Notes: generated from the sequence alone by a model not told the origin. Shown: positions 21,268-33,900, counted from the stretch's first letter. The stretch is 64,000 nt of DNA from Bretschneidera sinensis (GCA_023935145.1 CM043702.1:55444501-55508500); one strand, 5' to 3'. Numbers and translations are program-made.

Positions 21268-22660
21268 GATGAGAGGAGAAGCCATACCAACAATGGAGAG
21301 GCTTCGGTTGCTATGGAAGAACAGCAAGGTGATGATGTTCTTATTGTGTGCTCGGATATGAGCAAGGGGCAAGAAAGCAACGGGAAATGGATCTTGGATA
21401 CCAGGTGCACTTATCATATGTGCCCTCAGAAGGAATGGTTCAAGAATTTTAAAGAGATCAATGATGGAAGGATCTTCTTGGGGAATGACAATTCTTGCCA
21501 AGTGAGAGGGATTGGAGACATCCAATTGAGGATGTTTGATGGAGTCACAAGGCTGCTAGAAAATGTGAGGTATCTCTCGGATTTGAGGAGGAATTTGATC
21601 TCATTGGGGTAGCTGGATTCCATAGGGTACACATGCAAGATAGAGGGAGAAAAGATCAAGGTGGCCAAGGGATCTTTGGTAGTGATCAAGGCAGCAAGAA
21701 ATGATGGACTCTACGAGATGATTGGAGAGACAAAAATCAATGATCAAGCAGTAAGCTTGATGGCTGAGATGGACAAGGCAGTCCTTTGGCATACTTGCTT
21801 GGGACATATGAGCGAAGAGGGCCTGCAAGTTCTCAGCAATGATGGCCTACTTGGTGGAGATAAAGTAGAGGAACTTGATTTCTGTGAGAGTTGCATTCTT
21901 GGGAAACAACACTGAGTCAGCTTCAATACCGGAGTGCACAAATCTAAGGGGATTCTTGACTACATTCATGCGGACCTTTGGGGACCAACAAGGACACCAA
22001 CACAGGGAGATAACTTTTACTTTCTGTCTTTAATTGATGATTATTCAAGAAGAGTGTGGGTTTATTTGCTTAGAAATAAATCAGATGCCTTGAATAAGTT
22101 AGTGGTGTGGAAATGGCTGGTTGAGACTCAAATGGGTAGAGTAGTTAAGAGGATAAGAACTGATAATGGCTTAGAAATTTTTAACCAAGAACTTGATCAA
22201 TTCTGTAGGTTAAATGGGATTCTAAGACATAAAATGGTTGTGGAAACCCCTCAGCAAAGTGGAGTTGCTGAATTGATGAATAAGACCCTTATAGAAAAGG
22301 TTAGGTGCATGTTAAATGGATCCGGTTTACCAAAATATTTTTGGGGAGTATTTCTAGGATATGGTGATGGGGTTAAGGGATATAGGTTGTGGTCCTTAGA
22401 AAATAAGGGCATGAAACTGATTATAAGTAGGGATGTTATTTTTAATGAATTGTTATTTCCCTACTTGGAGAAAACTAACTCTGCAGGGGCTAGTGAGCAA
22501 ACCAAACCGGAAGTTGTGGAGCATCCCATCAAGGAGAACTCGGTTCAGGTAGAGCAGAGGAGGCAAGAGGGTTCGGACCAGGTAGAGCCCTTAGATGAAG
22601 GCCAAGAAGCTCAAGAAACTCAAGAAGAGGTTAATGCAGTAAATAACTACTAGCTCACAA
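21268..22660 (+). pseudogene. Copia protease and integrase, broken
   Basis: The protease active site reads WILDTRCTYHMCP, so the usual Asp-Ser/Thr-Gly has Arg for Gly. Then follow the pre-integrase zinc motif (LWHTCLGHMSEEGL, CESCILGKQH) and the integrase core DLWGP, IDDYSRRVWVY, IRTDNG and QSGVAELMNKTLIEK, retaining D, D and E. After LPKYFWG the sequence jumps to VFLGYGDGVKGYRLW, so an internal segment of the integrase C-terminal half is deleted. Stops are at 21,612 and 21,915. Confidence 0.85.
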
Positions 22661-23661
22661 GAGACCGGGGAAGGAGAGTGGTTAGACTACCCTTGAGATA
22701 TGGGTTTGCAGATGCTAATGTAGTAGCTCCTTAGATAGAAGGAGAGGTTGAACCAGAAACTTACACGGATGCCATGGAGTGTAGGGATTCGTCAAAGTGG
22801 CAGCTAGCTATGGAGGAAGAAATGGATTCTTTGAGGAAGAACAACTTCTGAGAATTGGTAAAAATTCCAGGAAATAAGAGAGTTATGGAATGTAAGTGCA
22901 CTTACAAAATCAAAGAAGGGTACCCTCCAGGAGATGATGTCCGGAATAAGGCTAGGCTAGTGACGAATAGGTTCACAAGAAGAGAAGACATAGATTTCAC
23001 AGAAACTTTCTCACCTGGACCCAAAGTGGAGAAGATGGTGAGTATCCTCATCTATGTCATTGATGGGTTGTTGGTTTGGAATAGCAGGAAGAGGATGAAA
23101 AGGTTTACATCTCAACTCAGTGAGGAGTTCAAGAGGAAGGATCTTAGCCTTACAAAAAAGATCCTTGGGATGTGTAGAATCCAAGAAAATGAGAGAAACC
23201 GGTTGAGGGTTTCTTGGGCAATGGGTGTTCTCAGCAAATTTGTGAGTAATCCTGGAAAGAAGCATTGGCTTGGGATGAAGAGGTTGCTAAGGTATTTGAA
23301 GGCTCAGTGGCAGCCGGTGGTAGCATTCATAACAACCGGGGCAAAACACATAGCGGCTATGGAATCCATAAAGGAGGCTATGGGGTGCAAAGGGTTGTTG
23401 GACGAGTGGGACATCCTAAAAGAGCAGGTTGTGGTGTATTTGGATAGCCAAAGTATGTGGTACTTGTGGAGGAATCCAGTGTTCCATGAAAGGACAAAGC
23501 ATATGAATGTTCGGTATCATTACATTCCGAAAAATGGTACGAAATGATGCATTCATGTTGACAAGAAGACCACAGAAGAAAATCCTACGGACTTTGGTAC
23601 TAAAGTTCTACCTCTAAGTGAGTTAAATCATTGCCTTGAATTACTTAGGATTGGAGTTGGT
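22661..23661 (+). pseudogene. Copia reverse transcriptase and RNase H, mostly deleted
   Basis: Only conserved edges remain: KWQLAMEEEMDSLRKNN, KARLVTNRFTRREDIDFTETFSP, then a direct jump to IYVIDGLLVWNSR (altered catalytic YVDD) and FKRKDLSLTKKILGM, then SNPGKKHWLGMKRLLRYLK. The RNase H end has AAMESIKEA, LDSQSMWYLWRNPVFHERTKHMNVRYH and NPTDFGTKVLP. The central RT fingers/palm segment is gone. Confidence 0.85.
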
Positions 23662-23954
23662 TAATTGGTGACTCAAGACGAGTTTGGATCCCGAAGCTTT
23701 CTGCACAATGGTTCAGGTTTTTTGAACACTTAGACAAAGGTAGAGAATGTTGTTACTTGTCTAAGGTTCAAACAGGTCCAACCATGGTTTAAAAATGGTT
23801 AAAGTCCAAACCAAAGGTGGAGTATCAAAGTTAAGCAAGTTAGAAGACTGTACACATGTGTGTGCATCAATTTGGAGTAAGGGAAGGCCATGGGCACTAG
23901 TGTGCGCACTTCTGCACACAATCAGGGAAGTGTGCGCACATCTCCAGCATCAGC

Positions 23955-24176
23955 ATGCGCCATGGCGCCCAGCATCAGCACCATGACGTCCAGAATGGTG
24001 TGCTGAAGGACCGCATCAGTGCCATGGTGCCCAACATTATCACCATGGCAGCCAAAAAGGTGTGCTGAAGGATCGCATCAGCGCCATGGTGCCCAGCAAC
24101 CAGCACCATGGTGTCCAGAAGGTGTGCAAAGGTGCCCTGCCCAGCACCATGGCGCCCCCTGTTGAGCGCCTAGGCG
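23955..24176. repeat. CCATGG-centred palindrome array (62-bp tandem unit)
   Basis: CCATGG or near variants start at 23,960, 23,981, 24,022, 24,043, 24,084, 24,106 and 24,147, with a related CCTAGG at 24,169. Successive distances are 21, 41, 21, 41, 22, 41 and 22 bases. The flanks are often GCG or GTG/CAC, giving forms like GCGCCATGGCGCC. GC-rich in an AT-rich LTR. Confidence 0.9.
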
Positions 24177-24347
24177 CTAGGCAAAGGGCTGCACACATGG
24201 ACAGCCTATTTTAAGACCCTTTTAAGTGCATGAGTGCAAGGTTAAAACACACAACACCACTTGGAAAGTGATGAAGGGCTATGATTAAGTGGAGATCATG
24301 ATCAAAGGGTGGAAATTGATTCACAAGAATGTCCAAGAAGTGAAAGG

Positions 24348-24357
24348 CTATAAAAGG
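24348..24357 (+). promoter_or_regulatory. TATA box of copia LTR
   Basis: CTATAAAAGG, about 170 bases downstream of the palindrome array and in the same orientation as the element. Confidence 0.65.
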
Positions 24358-24804
24358 GGTTCCCAAGCCTCATTTTTCAAATATAGAATACAACACATAC
24401 AAGACACACTTTGAGATCAATTATAATACAAGAGAGAATTGTGTGACAGACATAAACACAAGAGGGACTCTTTGTAGTGAGGGCTGGTTGTAAAGAAGAG
24501 AGAGTAGTATATAGAGAGAGCGTTGTAATCTTCTTTCTTCTCTTCTTGGTTTCTTCAAGAACTTGAGCTTCTTGAAGGTGATTGCTGTAACTTGTAAGAA
24601 CCATTTGAGAAAGTGCAGAGAGTTCAAAGGAACTCATGGGGACGTAGGCACATTGCCGAACCTCGATAACAAATTGCTTGTCTTCTTTCTTTCTTTGATT
24701 TTCTGTTCTTATGTTCGATTGCTGAAATTCTTTCTACAAGTCATTCTAGACTTGAGTGTTTGGAAGACCACCACCTGGGCATCTTTTCAAGGTGATTTCC
24801 AACA

Positions 24805-26379
24805 ATAGGGTAAGCAAATCAATTCAAAAAGGTGTTGGAAAGCATATTGAAAGTCCAAAAGAAATACTTTTACAGGAACAAAGAGTCTTTTTCAACTAAA
24901 AATTATTAAAAAAAAGAAATATGCTTCTCACGTATTTAAATTCTAATTAGCCTTTTTTTAAAAATTAAAACTAATATTTTTTGTTGGAGGATTTCTAAGA
25001 AGACAAAAAGAAATGAAATGAGAAGATATATGTATATATATAGATACACACACACACAAACACAAACACAAACACACACATTAAATATATATTACAATCC
25101 AAACTTATTTAGCAAAATATAAATATAGTCTATCAAATACACACACAAAATATATATTATAATCAAAACTAACTTACTAAAATATAAATGTAGTCCATCA
25201 ACCTTAAAGTAAGTATACTTTAAATATATATAAAATATAATTGTATAATGATCGGGTTATTGATTTGAGTCAGGTTGAAATCTTTTAACCCATAACCTAA
25301 CACAACGGGTTCAAAAAATTTTCAACCCAAACCTAACCCAACTTTTGAAAATTCCAACCCAACCCATTAAACTAGTTTGGGTCAGATCCACGGGTTCACT
25401 AGTTTCATGCTTACCCTTAATTTTCACTTTTATAGCATAAACATTCGATGCAAAGAGGACACCTGGCTACCCATGAAACCAAGTCTTCCATTTCTAATTA
25501 AAGGAAAAGAGGCAATCCCACCTTATCCTTTTGTGAGGGGACCAATCATATTTTCCTACTGAGAGCCAGTATCATGCATCATATTCATTAAACATTTTTC
25601 CAAATATTATTTCCTTATAATCTACTGACTTAAGCATTAGAAGTCCTTCCGAATAACAAAACTTTGGGCAACTTTTCCTTTTCAGGTACTACAGTGTTTG
25701 GCTGACGTGAACACGACCCCATATGATGTCCGAAGCTGACATAAGTTGACCTATCCTATTTCAACACCAATAGATTGACGTTGTCTAGTAACTATAAATT
25801 TATTTGAATGATGCTGATAAGAAAACAAGAATTGTCACCCATACTCAAGAGCAATGTCCACACGATGAGAGAAATGACCATAGAGGATGAGAAAATAAGG
25901 GGCTTGATGAGAGAGAATGAGCATGAAGCAACATATCTCTTGTTCAAAGTAGGCCAAGTGGTTGACTCATCCAAGCTTATTGGTTCTAAGAGTCAATTGA
26001 GTCAACGGAACTATGAAGAAGAGTCTAGTGTTATGTTAATTTTGAACCACTTGTGAGTGGTGAAGATTTTTATTTTGCTAGTCTAGTTTAGAGTCTAATT
26101 TTAATCCTATTTCTATATCTAGTTTCGAGTTCAAGTTTGAATTATTATTTGGTTTCAATGTTTTTAGTCTTAAAATTATCTATGAGGTTGAGTCAGATTC
26201 CAAATTTGTAACTCTTGATTTTATCAATAAAGTATGCTTCGATTCCAAGTATCCACTTGTTTTATCTTGCAATAATAAGGCATGTGATAATGAACTTGAA
26301 CATGAAGTTGAAAATGAGAAGAAAAAAAAAACAATGCTCAACTAAAATTTGATGAATCTATCTCCATTGATTTTGGAAC
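24805..26379. other. Intergenic DNA with CA-rich microsatellite and CCCAAC-rich repeat
   Basis: A CA-rich simple repeat at about 25,043-25,080 and a degenerate stretch of AACCCAACC-type units at 25,290-25,375 on the + strand. The latter resembles the CCCGAA/GGGTCG-rich plant dispersed repeat seen again at 48.3-49.3 kb. No gene is supported. Confidence 0.6.
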
Positions 26380-26580
26380 TACTAATGAACCCAAAGAAAT
26401 TAAGATTCGCATTACACTTTCACCACAAGAATAAGAACAACTCATTTAACTCTTGCATGAATTTTATGATGTGTTTGCATGGTCATATGAGAATATGCTA
26501 GAATTGATCCTCAAATAGTACAACACTGCATACCCATTTTTTTTACACCAAAGAAGAAAAACATCGAATACCCTTGTATG
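26380..26580 (+). pseudogene. Scrap of Ty3/gypsy pol, N-terminal side of RT
   Basis: Plus-strand frame with KIRITLSPQE, then EFYDVFAWSYENM, a well-known motif just before the RT domain of plant Ty3/gypsy elements (Tat-like). Stops interrupt it and nothing of the RT core follows. It is cut off just before an AT microsatellite. Confidence 0.7.
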
Positions 26581-26653
26581 AACACATGAAACCTATAAAA
26601 AAAAAAAAAAACTAGGAAGAATGAACATGAATGAGTTATGAAAATCAAAGACC

Positions 26654-26654
<1 letters not shown>

Positions 26655-26692
<38 letters not shown>
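26655..26692. repeat. (TA)n microsatellite
   Basis: A pure TA run shortly after the gypsy scrap. Confidence 0.95.
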
Positions 26693-26693
<1 letters not shown>

Positions 26694-28474
26694 TAGGAAC
26701 CCATGATTTATTGACAATCTTTATTTATTTGATGAGAAATTGAGATTACTTTAGCATACACCATCCAAAATCGATTAAAAGGTATTCCCATTATATAAGC
26801 CCATTGAGTTTGGAAACGTGCACGCTTGTAATATTTTTCACATTTGAAGCATGTGTTAGGAACATAAAATTGGTTTATATACGAAATTCGCTTATAAAAA
26901 AGGAATTTATATAAAATTCGTGCATTTCATAGTAAAATTTAGGATAATGTATTACTGGTATAAGGAATTGGGCTTTAAAGAACACAAGAAAGCTAGAACT
27001 GAGCTAAGAAAAGGAAAATACCAAGACCGAGAGTCTAAAACCGATTTAAAGATAAGAACAAAATTGTACCAAACCAAACCAAACCAAATACCTAAACCTA
27101 ATCCAAAATCCAAAGCAATGATCCAAAGGTGGACCAATGGGACAAAAATCGCGTGAAAAGGCTAAGAAAAAGTTCAAGCCAATTTGAAGCAATTCAGAAC
27201 AAAATCCGCAGAATAGGCTCAGTCTGGATTAGCTGACCAGGTTAGAGTTAACTTTCTAATTTTGGTAATGTTTCGTGATTTTGGCTGTTTGTCTTCCTGA
27301 TTGCAGTTATTCTTACCTAAGTCGATTTTAGTTCAAATGTAAGCAAAATTATTGGCCTTTTGATTTTCTTGGGGTAAAATCTTACCCCCTCCATTTCCCT
27401 TACCAAAAGTACTCACAAATCAATCCCAATCACCATAGTGCACCTCATCTTAGTCGTTGGATCTGTTTTGAAAAGTTTCAACATTCGATCTCAATCATTC
27501 AGGTCACCCCCTTTCTAGCCTATAAAGAGAGTCCTCTATTTCACTCCAGGTCATACATCTTCTAATAAAAATTACTCATTCTCTGGTATAGAGAATTCTA
27601 AATACTTTGATCTTTTGACCACTTCTATTTCTTCTTTAAGAACGCCCACTACATTTTTGAATAAAAATTAGTTTTGATCTTTTTTAAGAGTGAGGCTCTA
27701 ACGATATAAGGCGTTCGAAGAAACTTTGTCCTTCTTTGAGGACCCTTCACATGCTAAACAAGAAATGTAGTGTAAGAAAGGAAGTCATACTCCAAAGGAG
27801 TCTCCCCTCGGATGAGTTCTTCAATGGTAAAATTCCCTCTAATTCTTTAAAATTTTAAGAAGCATATTTTCATATAAACCTCCATAAGTTTTATATTTAT
27901 TATTCATGTAGATCTTGCATGATATAATAAAATGTAAGTTTTGTGTTTATTTCTTGCTTTGTATGTAAATAAATTATTTTATTCATCTTATGCATGTTTG
28001 TGTATGTTTAGAAAACATAAATATGAACTATTTTTCATTTTTTAGATTGTTCTTCTAAATGTTTAAGTGCTAGGCTTAGGCCTAATCAGGAAAATGAGCT
28101 CGACCCATATATCTCATAAACTAGAAGCACAAATCTTAAACCTTTAAACGTAAACCCTAAAATGGAGTTAAAATAGGGTTTTTTTATCTTTCTCTCAAGA
28201 GGCAAGTGGCAATTCTTTATCCTACGAGTCATAGGCCTCAACCAATTAATTTATTCGTAGGGCTCTAAAGAATGGAATGGACCCTAAAAGAAAAAAGTAA
28301 GGAAAAGAAGTGCACAACATACAAAAGGTAAGCCCTTATGCTCCTCCTAAGTGAGCCCTTGCCCCGCCCCACTTTAATTTGCACCCTTACTCATCCTCAG
28401 GGAGGGAAGCTTTGGGTAATGAGCCAGAGTCGTAGGGGTATATGAAAGGCGAGCAGAGAATAGGACCATATTTC
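26693..28474. other. Intergenic DNA, no gene recognised
   Basis: Short frames only. The stretch 27,500-27,830 contains a TATA-like element (CCTATAAAGAG at 27,519) and leader-like sequence and could be a decayed LTR, but I found no partner copy. Confidence 0.5.
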
Positions 28475-30905
28475 ATAGGCCAATCATTTGGCTCCCTAAA
28501 TATAGGTTAACCCGTGTGGTACTTAGGCTGGACTTCCCCAATGTAAGCACCTAAATCAAACTTTACCCGATGATGTAAACCCCAAGCACGTCTTCTCACT
28601 ATCTCTATCATGTTTCTCTCTTTGGTGTGTTTGGTTTGCTCACTCACTTTGGCACTCTTGGCCCTTCTCAATCACACTCACATGAACATACTAGATAGTA
28701 TGAGAATGAGACTTTACTCGATGATGTGCTTCCCAAGCACATTTCCTCTTTATCCCTCTCATGTTTCTCTCTTTGGTATGTTTGGCTACTCACTCACTTG
28801 AGTACTATTGGCCTATCTCTCACACACACAAGAACACACTAAATAGTATAAGAATGAGACTTTACCCGATGATGTGCTCCCCAAGCATGTCTTTTCACTA
28901 TCTCTCTCGTGTTTCTCTCTTTGGTGTGCTTGGCTTGCTTATTCACTTGAGCACTCTTGTACCTTCTCACTCACACACATAAAAACACATTAGATAGTAT
29001 GAGAAGAAGGAAGATGATGCAGAACACTCACATTGTTTCAATTTTTCTATCTAACATACAAAGGACCTCTATACACCTATTTATACATTTAATCCCTTAT
29101 ATATATGAAACATAAGATCCCAACAGTTAAGCTTAATATTTTATTACAAATTCAAATCCATACAAATCTATCATTACAGCATTTACAAGCATAACCCTAA
29201 AAATCTTCACTTAACTAAAAGTATGCTAAAGTCAATTTGTGCATGGAATATATAGAAGAATCCTTTAGAAGTGTTAAGGTACATTCTGGTTGTGCGCAGC
29301 TATGGCTTGATGCATATGGACGATGTGATCAATCATTGCACACGATCACGGGCCATAACGTTCTTCCCCTTAATTTGGCAACACCCTCATAACCTCATTA
29401 ATCCTTAATCAAAAAAATATTTCCACTTAAGTAAGTACTCCATCAATGTTTCGTTCCATGAATATTTTACTCTTGCACCAGCCCATTGACGTTAAACTAA
29501 TCCAATTTCGTAGTCAGCATGCTATTGATCCTCAAGTTCAATCTTTTCTAAAAGTTTATTATCCCTTAGGAACTTTGCCTTCAATCCTCCCTTTGAAGCA
29601 CTTCCATCCAATGCAGAAAAAAAAAATCATGCCCACTAGCTTTCTATTAGATGAAGACACGAACTCCATGTCCTTAGTCATTTCCCGCCAAGGAACATCA
29701 CGCTTGACCTCGTGCTTCCCTACCCATGTGGCAACAAGCTACTCAATTCGTTTCTCCCTTTGTTGGGTAGCTTTCACTAATTCCCCATCGTAGTGCACAT
29801 CATGAACCTAAAGCTTCATGCATTTAGTCTTATCCTTCTATGAGTCCTCATCATAGTTATAAGAGCCATCATCATCATTAACTTCATCTTTGCATTGTAG
29901 TGACTTGCGTTCTTCATATCCCCAAATGGTCTCTTTAAGTTTCATATGACTCGGATGATCTGTCAATGAGTATTCTGCATCACAAAGGATACAAGATTTT
30001 GGCTTTCATGACAACATGCGCCTTGGCCTTGCATGCTCACATCATATATAGTCTACACAATACCCATACTAAAATGAAAAGTCCTTATCTGATGACTGTG
30101 ACTTGTGCCTCTCATGCTCATAAAAACCTTTCCTTGAACCTAACTTATCAAACCCTATTTTTGTGACCTAATCATTCGCTCCACGCACCATTCCATGGCA
30201 TTTGCAATAGGAGGGGGCTCTTTCTTTGCACCCTAAGTCACCAACATGTTGTTTCTTCTTAGTTTGGAACTTATCCGTTAGAAAATTAGTTTTGCACCAT
30301 TTAGTGAAATGCCTAAAGGTTCGCTAAACCTTTACTATGATATAATTTGTCACGGTCTAGTTGTTTGGCTCCTTAAGCACAAGCCAACTTACGCGTCACT
30401 TAGGTTGGACTTCCCTAATTGAAGCACCCAATGATGTGCTCCCTGAACACATCTCCTCACTATCTCTCTCATGTTTTTCTCTTTAGTGTGTTTGGCCTGC
30501 TCACTCACTAGAGCACTCTTGGCTCCTCTCACTCACACACAAGAACACATTAGAGTATGAAAAAAGGGAGATGAAGAAGAACACCCATATTGTTTCATCT
30601 TTTTTGCCTAACTTACAATTGACCTCTACACATCTACTTATGAGCCTAATCCCTTATATGTATGGAAGGTAAATGCCCGTAATTAAAATTAATATTTTGT
30701 TACAAATTCAAATCCCTACAAAACTATCATTATATCATTTACAAGCATATCCTTAAAAATTTGCACTTGACCAAAAGTAAGCCGAAGTCAATTTGCACAT
30801 AGAACATATAGAATAATCCTTTAGAAGTGTTTATGTATATCTTAGTTTTCCACTTAATGCAAGCTGACAATGCACTCAATTGTTGTGCACGATAACAGAC
30901 TATAC
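28475..30905. mobile_element. Unclassified element: direct repeats flanking about 1 kb
   Basis: Two related blocks in the same orientation, about 28,475-29,355 and 30,355-30,905, share long stretches. These include ACTTAGG(C/T)TGGACTTCCC, TTACAAATTCAAATCC and AATCCTTTAGAAGTGTT. They look like LTRs of an old small element; the left one is longer because of an internal triplication. The roughly 1 kb between them holds no long frame. On the minus strand a CILCDAEYSLTDHP stretch is faintly zinc-knuckle-like. I cannot assign a superfamily. Confidence 0.55.
28558..29009. repeat. About 150-bp tandem repeat, three copies
   Basis: Units start near 28,558, 28,710 and 28,859. Each has CTTTACCCGATGATGTG, CATGTTTCTCTCTTTGGT, a CTCACTCAC stretch and AGATAGTATGAGAA. 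The homologous block at 30,430-30,560 has a single unit, so the expansion is private to the left copy. Confidence 0.9.
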
Positions 30906-31665
30906 ATTTACAATAAAGAGACATTGAAAGTGCACATGCTAAATGTATAAAAACAAATTCCATAATAGATAATTAATGTGATTTTATTTTATGGTGATAA
31001 TATATTATCATTATTACTATTGTATTGAATAATAAATTTCTATTGCAAAACTAATAAAACATACTATACAAGTAGCACAAAAGAATGGTATGATGTCATT
31101 TATCTAGAGAAGTGTCCCTGTTTAGTTTTGAATGCTCTAAATAAGTGGACAGTTTTTTTATGGGCTCTTTAAAATGCTATTTTGCATTAAACAGCTTGAT
31201 GAGGAATTTATTTCTTGTAAAGTTTGTTTTGTATATTTTAGTCCATTACTATGGCAACCCATAGTTATTAATCTCATTTTTTTAGTAAGGGGAAGATTAG
31301 AACATTTTTATAAAATGGGTACTCTCATTGAAATAGATTTAATCGTGTGAACTTGTATCAGGTTACTTTACCAAAAGTTTGAGGCTGTCTTGGTATTAGG
31401 AATATGTATCCTTTTAATGTAGCTCTTCAATTTAAATGAATTTAGAAAATTTGAAAACAATATGATAATTTATGGGCTCAATTGGTCAAGGATAAGTAAT
31501 TTCCTAAATAGAATATTTTGCAAGTGCAAAAATAGAATCATGTTTCTTTGATGTGGAAAGTGATATGTAAATATCTGGATAAGTTCAAACATATATGCCT
31601 TGGTCTATTGGAAATGGAATGTATATTAATTTATGGAATGATATGGGTTGGTAACAAAATCTTAA
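30906..31665. other. Intergenic DNA, nothing recognised
   Basis: AT-rich sequence without supported coding or repeat structure. Confidence 0.5.
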
Positions 31666-31942
31666 GGTTATGTTTAGTTATGGAAAATGGTTTCCATTTT
31701 TCATCACCATTTTCTCTAATACTTTCTTAAGCAATTTGCACGTTCGTAACATAATTTGGAAAATAAAATTTCTTTTTCCAACATGATATTGGAAAAGATA
31801 GAAAACAAAAAAAAAGTTATTTCCCAACGTTTCAATATTATGTTGGAAAGAGAAATATTTTTTTCAAAATAATTTGTTGAAAAATTTGTTAAGGAAAATA
31901 GATATGGAAAATAAAAAATATTTTTCAAAACTAAATGCACCC
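31666..31942. mobile_element. MITE with TAA target duplication (PIF/Harbinger-like)
   Basis: A 277-bp AT-rich element. The left end GGTTATGTTTAGTTATGG and the reverse complement of the right end, GGGTGCATTTAGTTTTG, are imperfect inverted repeats. TAA flanks both sides (31,663-31,665 and 31,943-31,945). The 3-bp TWA duplication and GGGTGCATTT-type end fit PIF/Harbinger-derived MITEs. It has no coding capacity. Confidence 0.6.
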
Positions 31943-32122
31943 TAAGATTTTTTTCTCTGCTTGATATAATTTTAATTATTATGAGGACCAGTAATGTAAT
32001 TAATCATAATAATAAGGTTTAGAATCTCCAATCATATGTTATCTTTTGTGGAATTCAAAATGTCTGCAAAGAATAGCTATTGGACTTTAATTTATAATTT
32101 TTTGAAGGTAAATATGAATATA

Positions 32123-33900
32123 TTAATTACTCAAAACAACATCATCTTGTACTAGAGACATCGAACCCATTGGTACTTCATCAAATGACACCTGAGAATC
32201 AGTTGTGTGCTTATATAGTTGTGCCAACACATGGGCAAGCTTATTAGCAGAATGATTTACATAATAAAAAGAGCAAAAATTAAACAAAAGAGATAACGCC
32301 TTAATATTTGCTATCAAGTTTCCAAAACCCTTCAAGCACTCAAATTGACAGTTAATTGCATTAATGACTAACTGAGAATCACACTCCGCCACCAACGAGT
32401 TAACTCCTTTATTATGAGTCATTTGCAGCACATTGCCTTTGCCTCCACCATTGCAACATCTTATTGAATAGGCCCAGACGTAATCATTGCAGCCATAACC
32501 ACCCTAGCTTTATCGTGCAATGCAACATCAATGCCTTATCGAGCTTAATCGAAGAATATCGTGGCATCAAATTGAGCTTACCAACTCAGGTCCTAGAAGT
32601 GTCTATCTAATTGCAAGTTTCATTGCCACACCACCAATCTTACAAAGACCTAACAACTTGATCTCAGCCATATTCTTCTTGGCATCCTCCACTAGGATAT
32701 CAGATTGCTTTCTTCTTTTTCCAAATAGAATTTGTGTTTATCTAATTCTAGATATGCCAAGAAAGAATTGCAAAAAACGTTTGTTCTCATCATCAAGATA
32801 CTTAAACACATGTTGTAACAAATCCTTAACTGAAAGCATATTCGAACCTAACACAACATCTGCAAACATTCTTGAAAGCTAAACATGATGTGCATTATTG
32901 CAAAAATAGAAAGAAACTATAAGGATATGATTGGGTGGAAGCGAACTCGGCCTAATAGGTTAGATAGCTTGATCGATGTTGAGATTTTTTCGGCTCATAT
33001 TTATTGGTGTGGGTCCTGAAATTACTTGGTGCGAAGAACAAGCTTCTTGATAAAAAATCATCTTGATGAACTAGCAACTTGGAGAAAAACTGACTTAGTG
33101 GTGTTAAAGGCTATAAATATGGGCATTAAGAGAGGTAGTCTCTCACTCTATTCCTAAAGCCGGAATAGTTGGTCAAGTGTAGAGTATAACAAATCGAACA
33201 CCAATATAACTTGTAAAAAAAGATTTTACAAGGATCAAAGGATTAAGTGAATATTGAGTATATTGGGGCTTGAGTTGTGAGATTGAGGGGAGTTTTCACA
33301 CATTTTTTGCTAGAAAAATTATGTATTTATTAAGAAAAGTTTTCACACAGTTTTTTTATGAAAAAATTGTGTACTATAGGGTAGTGAATTTTTGCAGCTT
33401 CCTCTATTCAAAAGTTGAAATGAGTGTTTTAGTACATTTTTGGTTAGACAAATGATGTAGTTAAGAATTAATAATGGATTGATTCTCATATAAACATAAG
33501 CAAAAGAGTTGTGCCAGTCCACATTAAAAATTATTGTTTATTTTCTCTTTATTTTTGCTAGTGTGATTATGTAGTTGTTGATTGTGAGTTAGATTTCCAT
33601 CATCGTCATCACCACATAATGAACATAAAGCATTTGAAACCACATTCTTCTTCATAAATTGAATACCCATTGGCAGTGTATTCTTATTCACTCTCCAGAA
33701 CATCAATATGATTTTATGAGGAATATCTAATTTTCAAATCCTTTTCTAAAAACTATCATCACCTTTAGAGCATGAACCACGATATTGGGAACTATCACTC
33801 TCTCTTTGGTACTTCAGGATCATATGGTAAGCAAAACATACCTAAAAGAAACCATCAGGCGAGAGTCCCCAAATCATAACATTATCCTGAAAACTTAGAG
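32123..33900 (-). pseudogene. LINE remnant (zinc-binding RVT tail and RNase H)
   Basis: Minus-strand 3' part of a plant L1-type element. Near 33,780-33,520: DIPHKIILMFWRVNKNTLPMG and KKNVVSNALCSLCG, the zf-RVT region after RT. Near 32,880-32,690: a stretch with ILFGKRRKQSDILVEDAKK. Near 32,560-32,123: an RNase H domain with DVALHDKARVVMAA, VAECDSQLVINAIN and FYYVNHSANKLAHVLAQL. Endonuclease and RT are absent, and stops are scattered. An LTR-like sequence seems inserted at about 32,885-33,480. Confidence 0.7.
32885..33480 (+). repeat. Possible solo LTR inside the LINE remnant
   Basis: This stretch interrupts the LINE similarity. It has a TATA box GGCTATAAATATGGGC near 33,109 followed by leader-like sequence, and contains a short direct repeat GTTTTCACACA(G/T)TTTTTT. 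No partner copy or target duplication was found, so this is tentative. Confidence 0.35.

Larger units (their letters stand above)
20283..24804 (+). mobile_element. Decayed Ty1-copia element, 5' LTR missing
   Basis: Plus-strand order: degenerate initiator-Met primer site near 20,283-20,292 (TTATCGGAGC), gag, protease, integrase, remnants of RT and RNase H, polypurine-like AAAGGTGGAG at 23,813-23,822, and one LTR to the right. Upstream of the primer site lies a foreign Athila-like LTR piece, so the left LTR is absent. The domain order PR-INT-RT-RH fixes it as Ty1-copia; motif style is close to the Tork lineage. Confidence 0.8.
23823..24804 (+). repeat. Putative 3' LTR of the copia element
   Basis: Starts after the polypurine-like AAAGGTGGAG and is taken to end at ...TTTCCAACA. 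No second copy exists in the window to prove the borders. A clear TATA box CTATAAAAGG lies at 24,348-24,357. It holds the CCATGG-centred palindrome array at 23,955-24,176. Confidence 0.6.

Noticed and set aside
29446..29793. Plus-strand open frame of 115 codons
   Set aside because: No recognisable motif. It lies inside the unclassified repeat-flanked element, and the opposite strand shows equally weak coding character.
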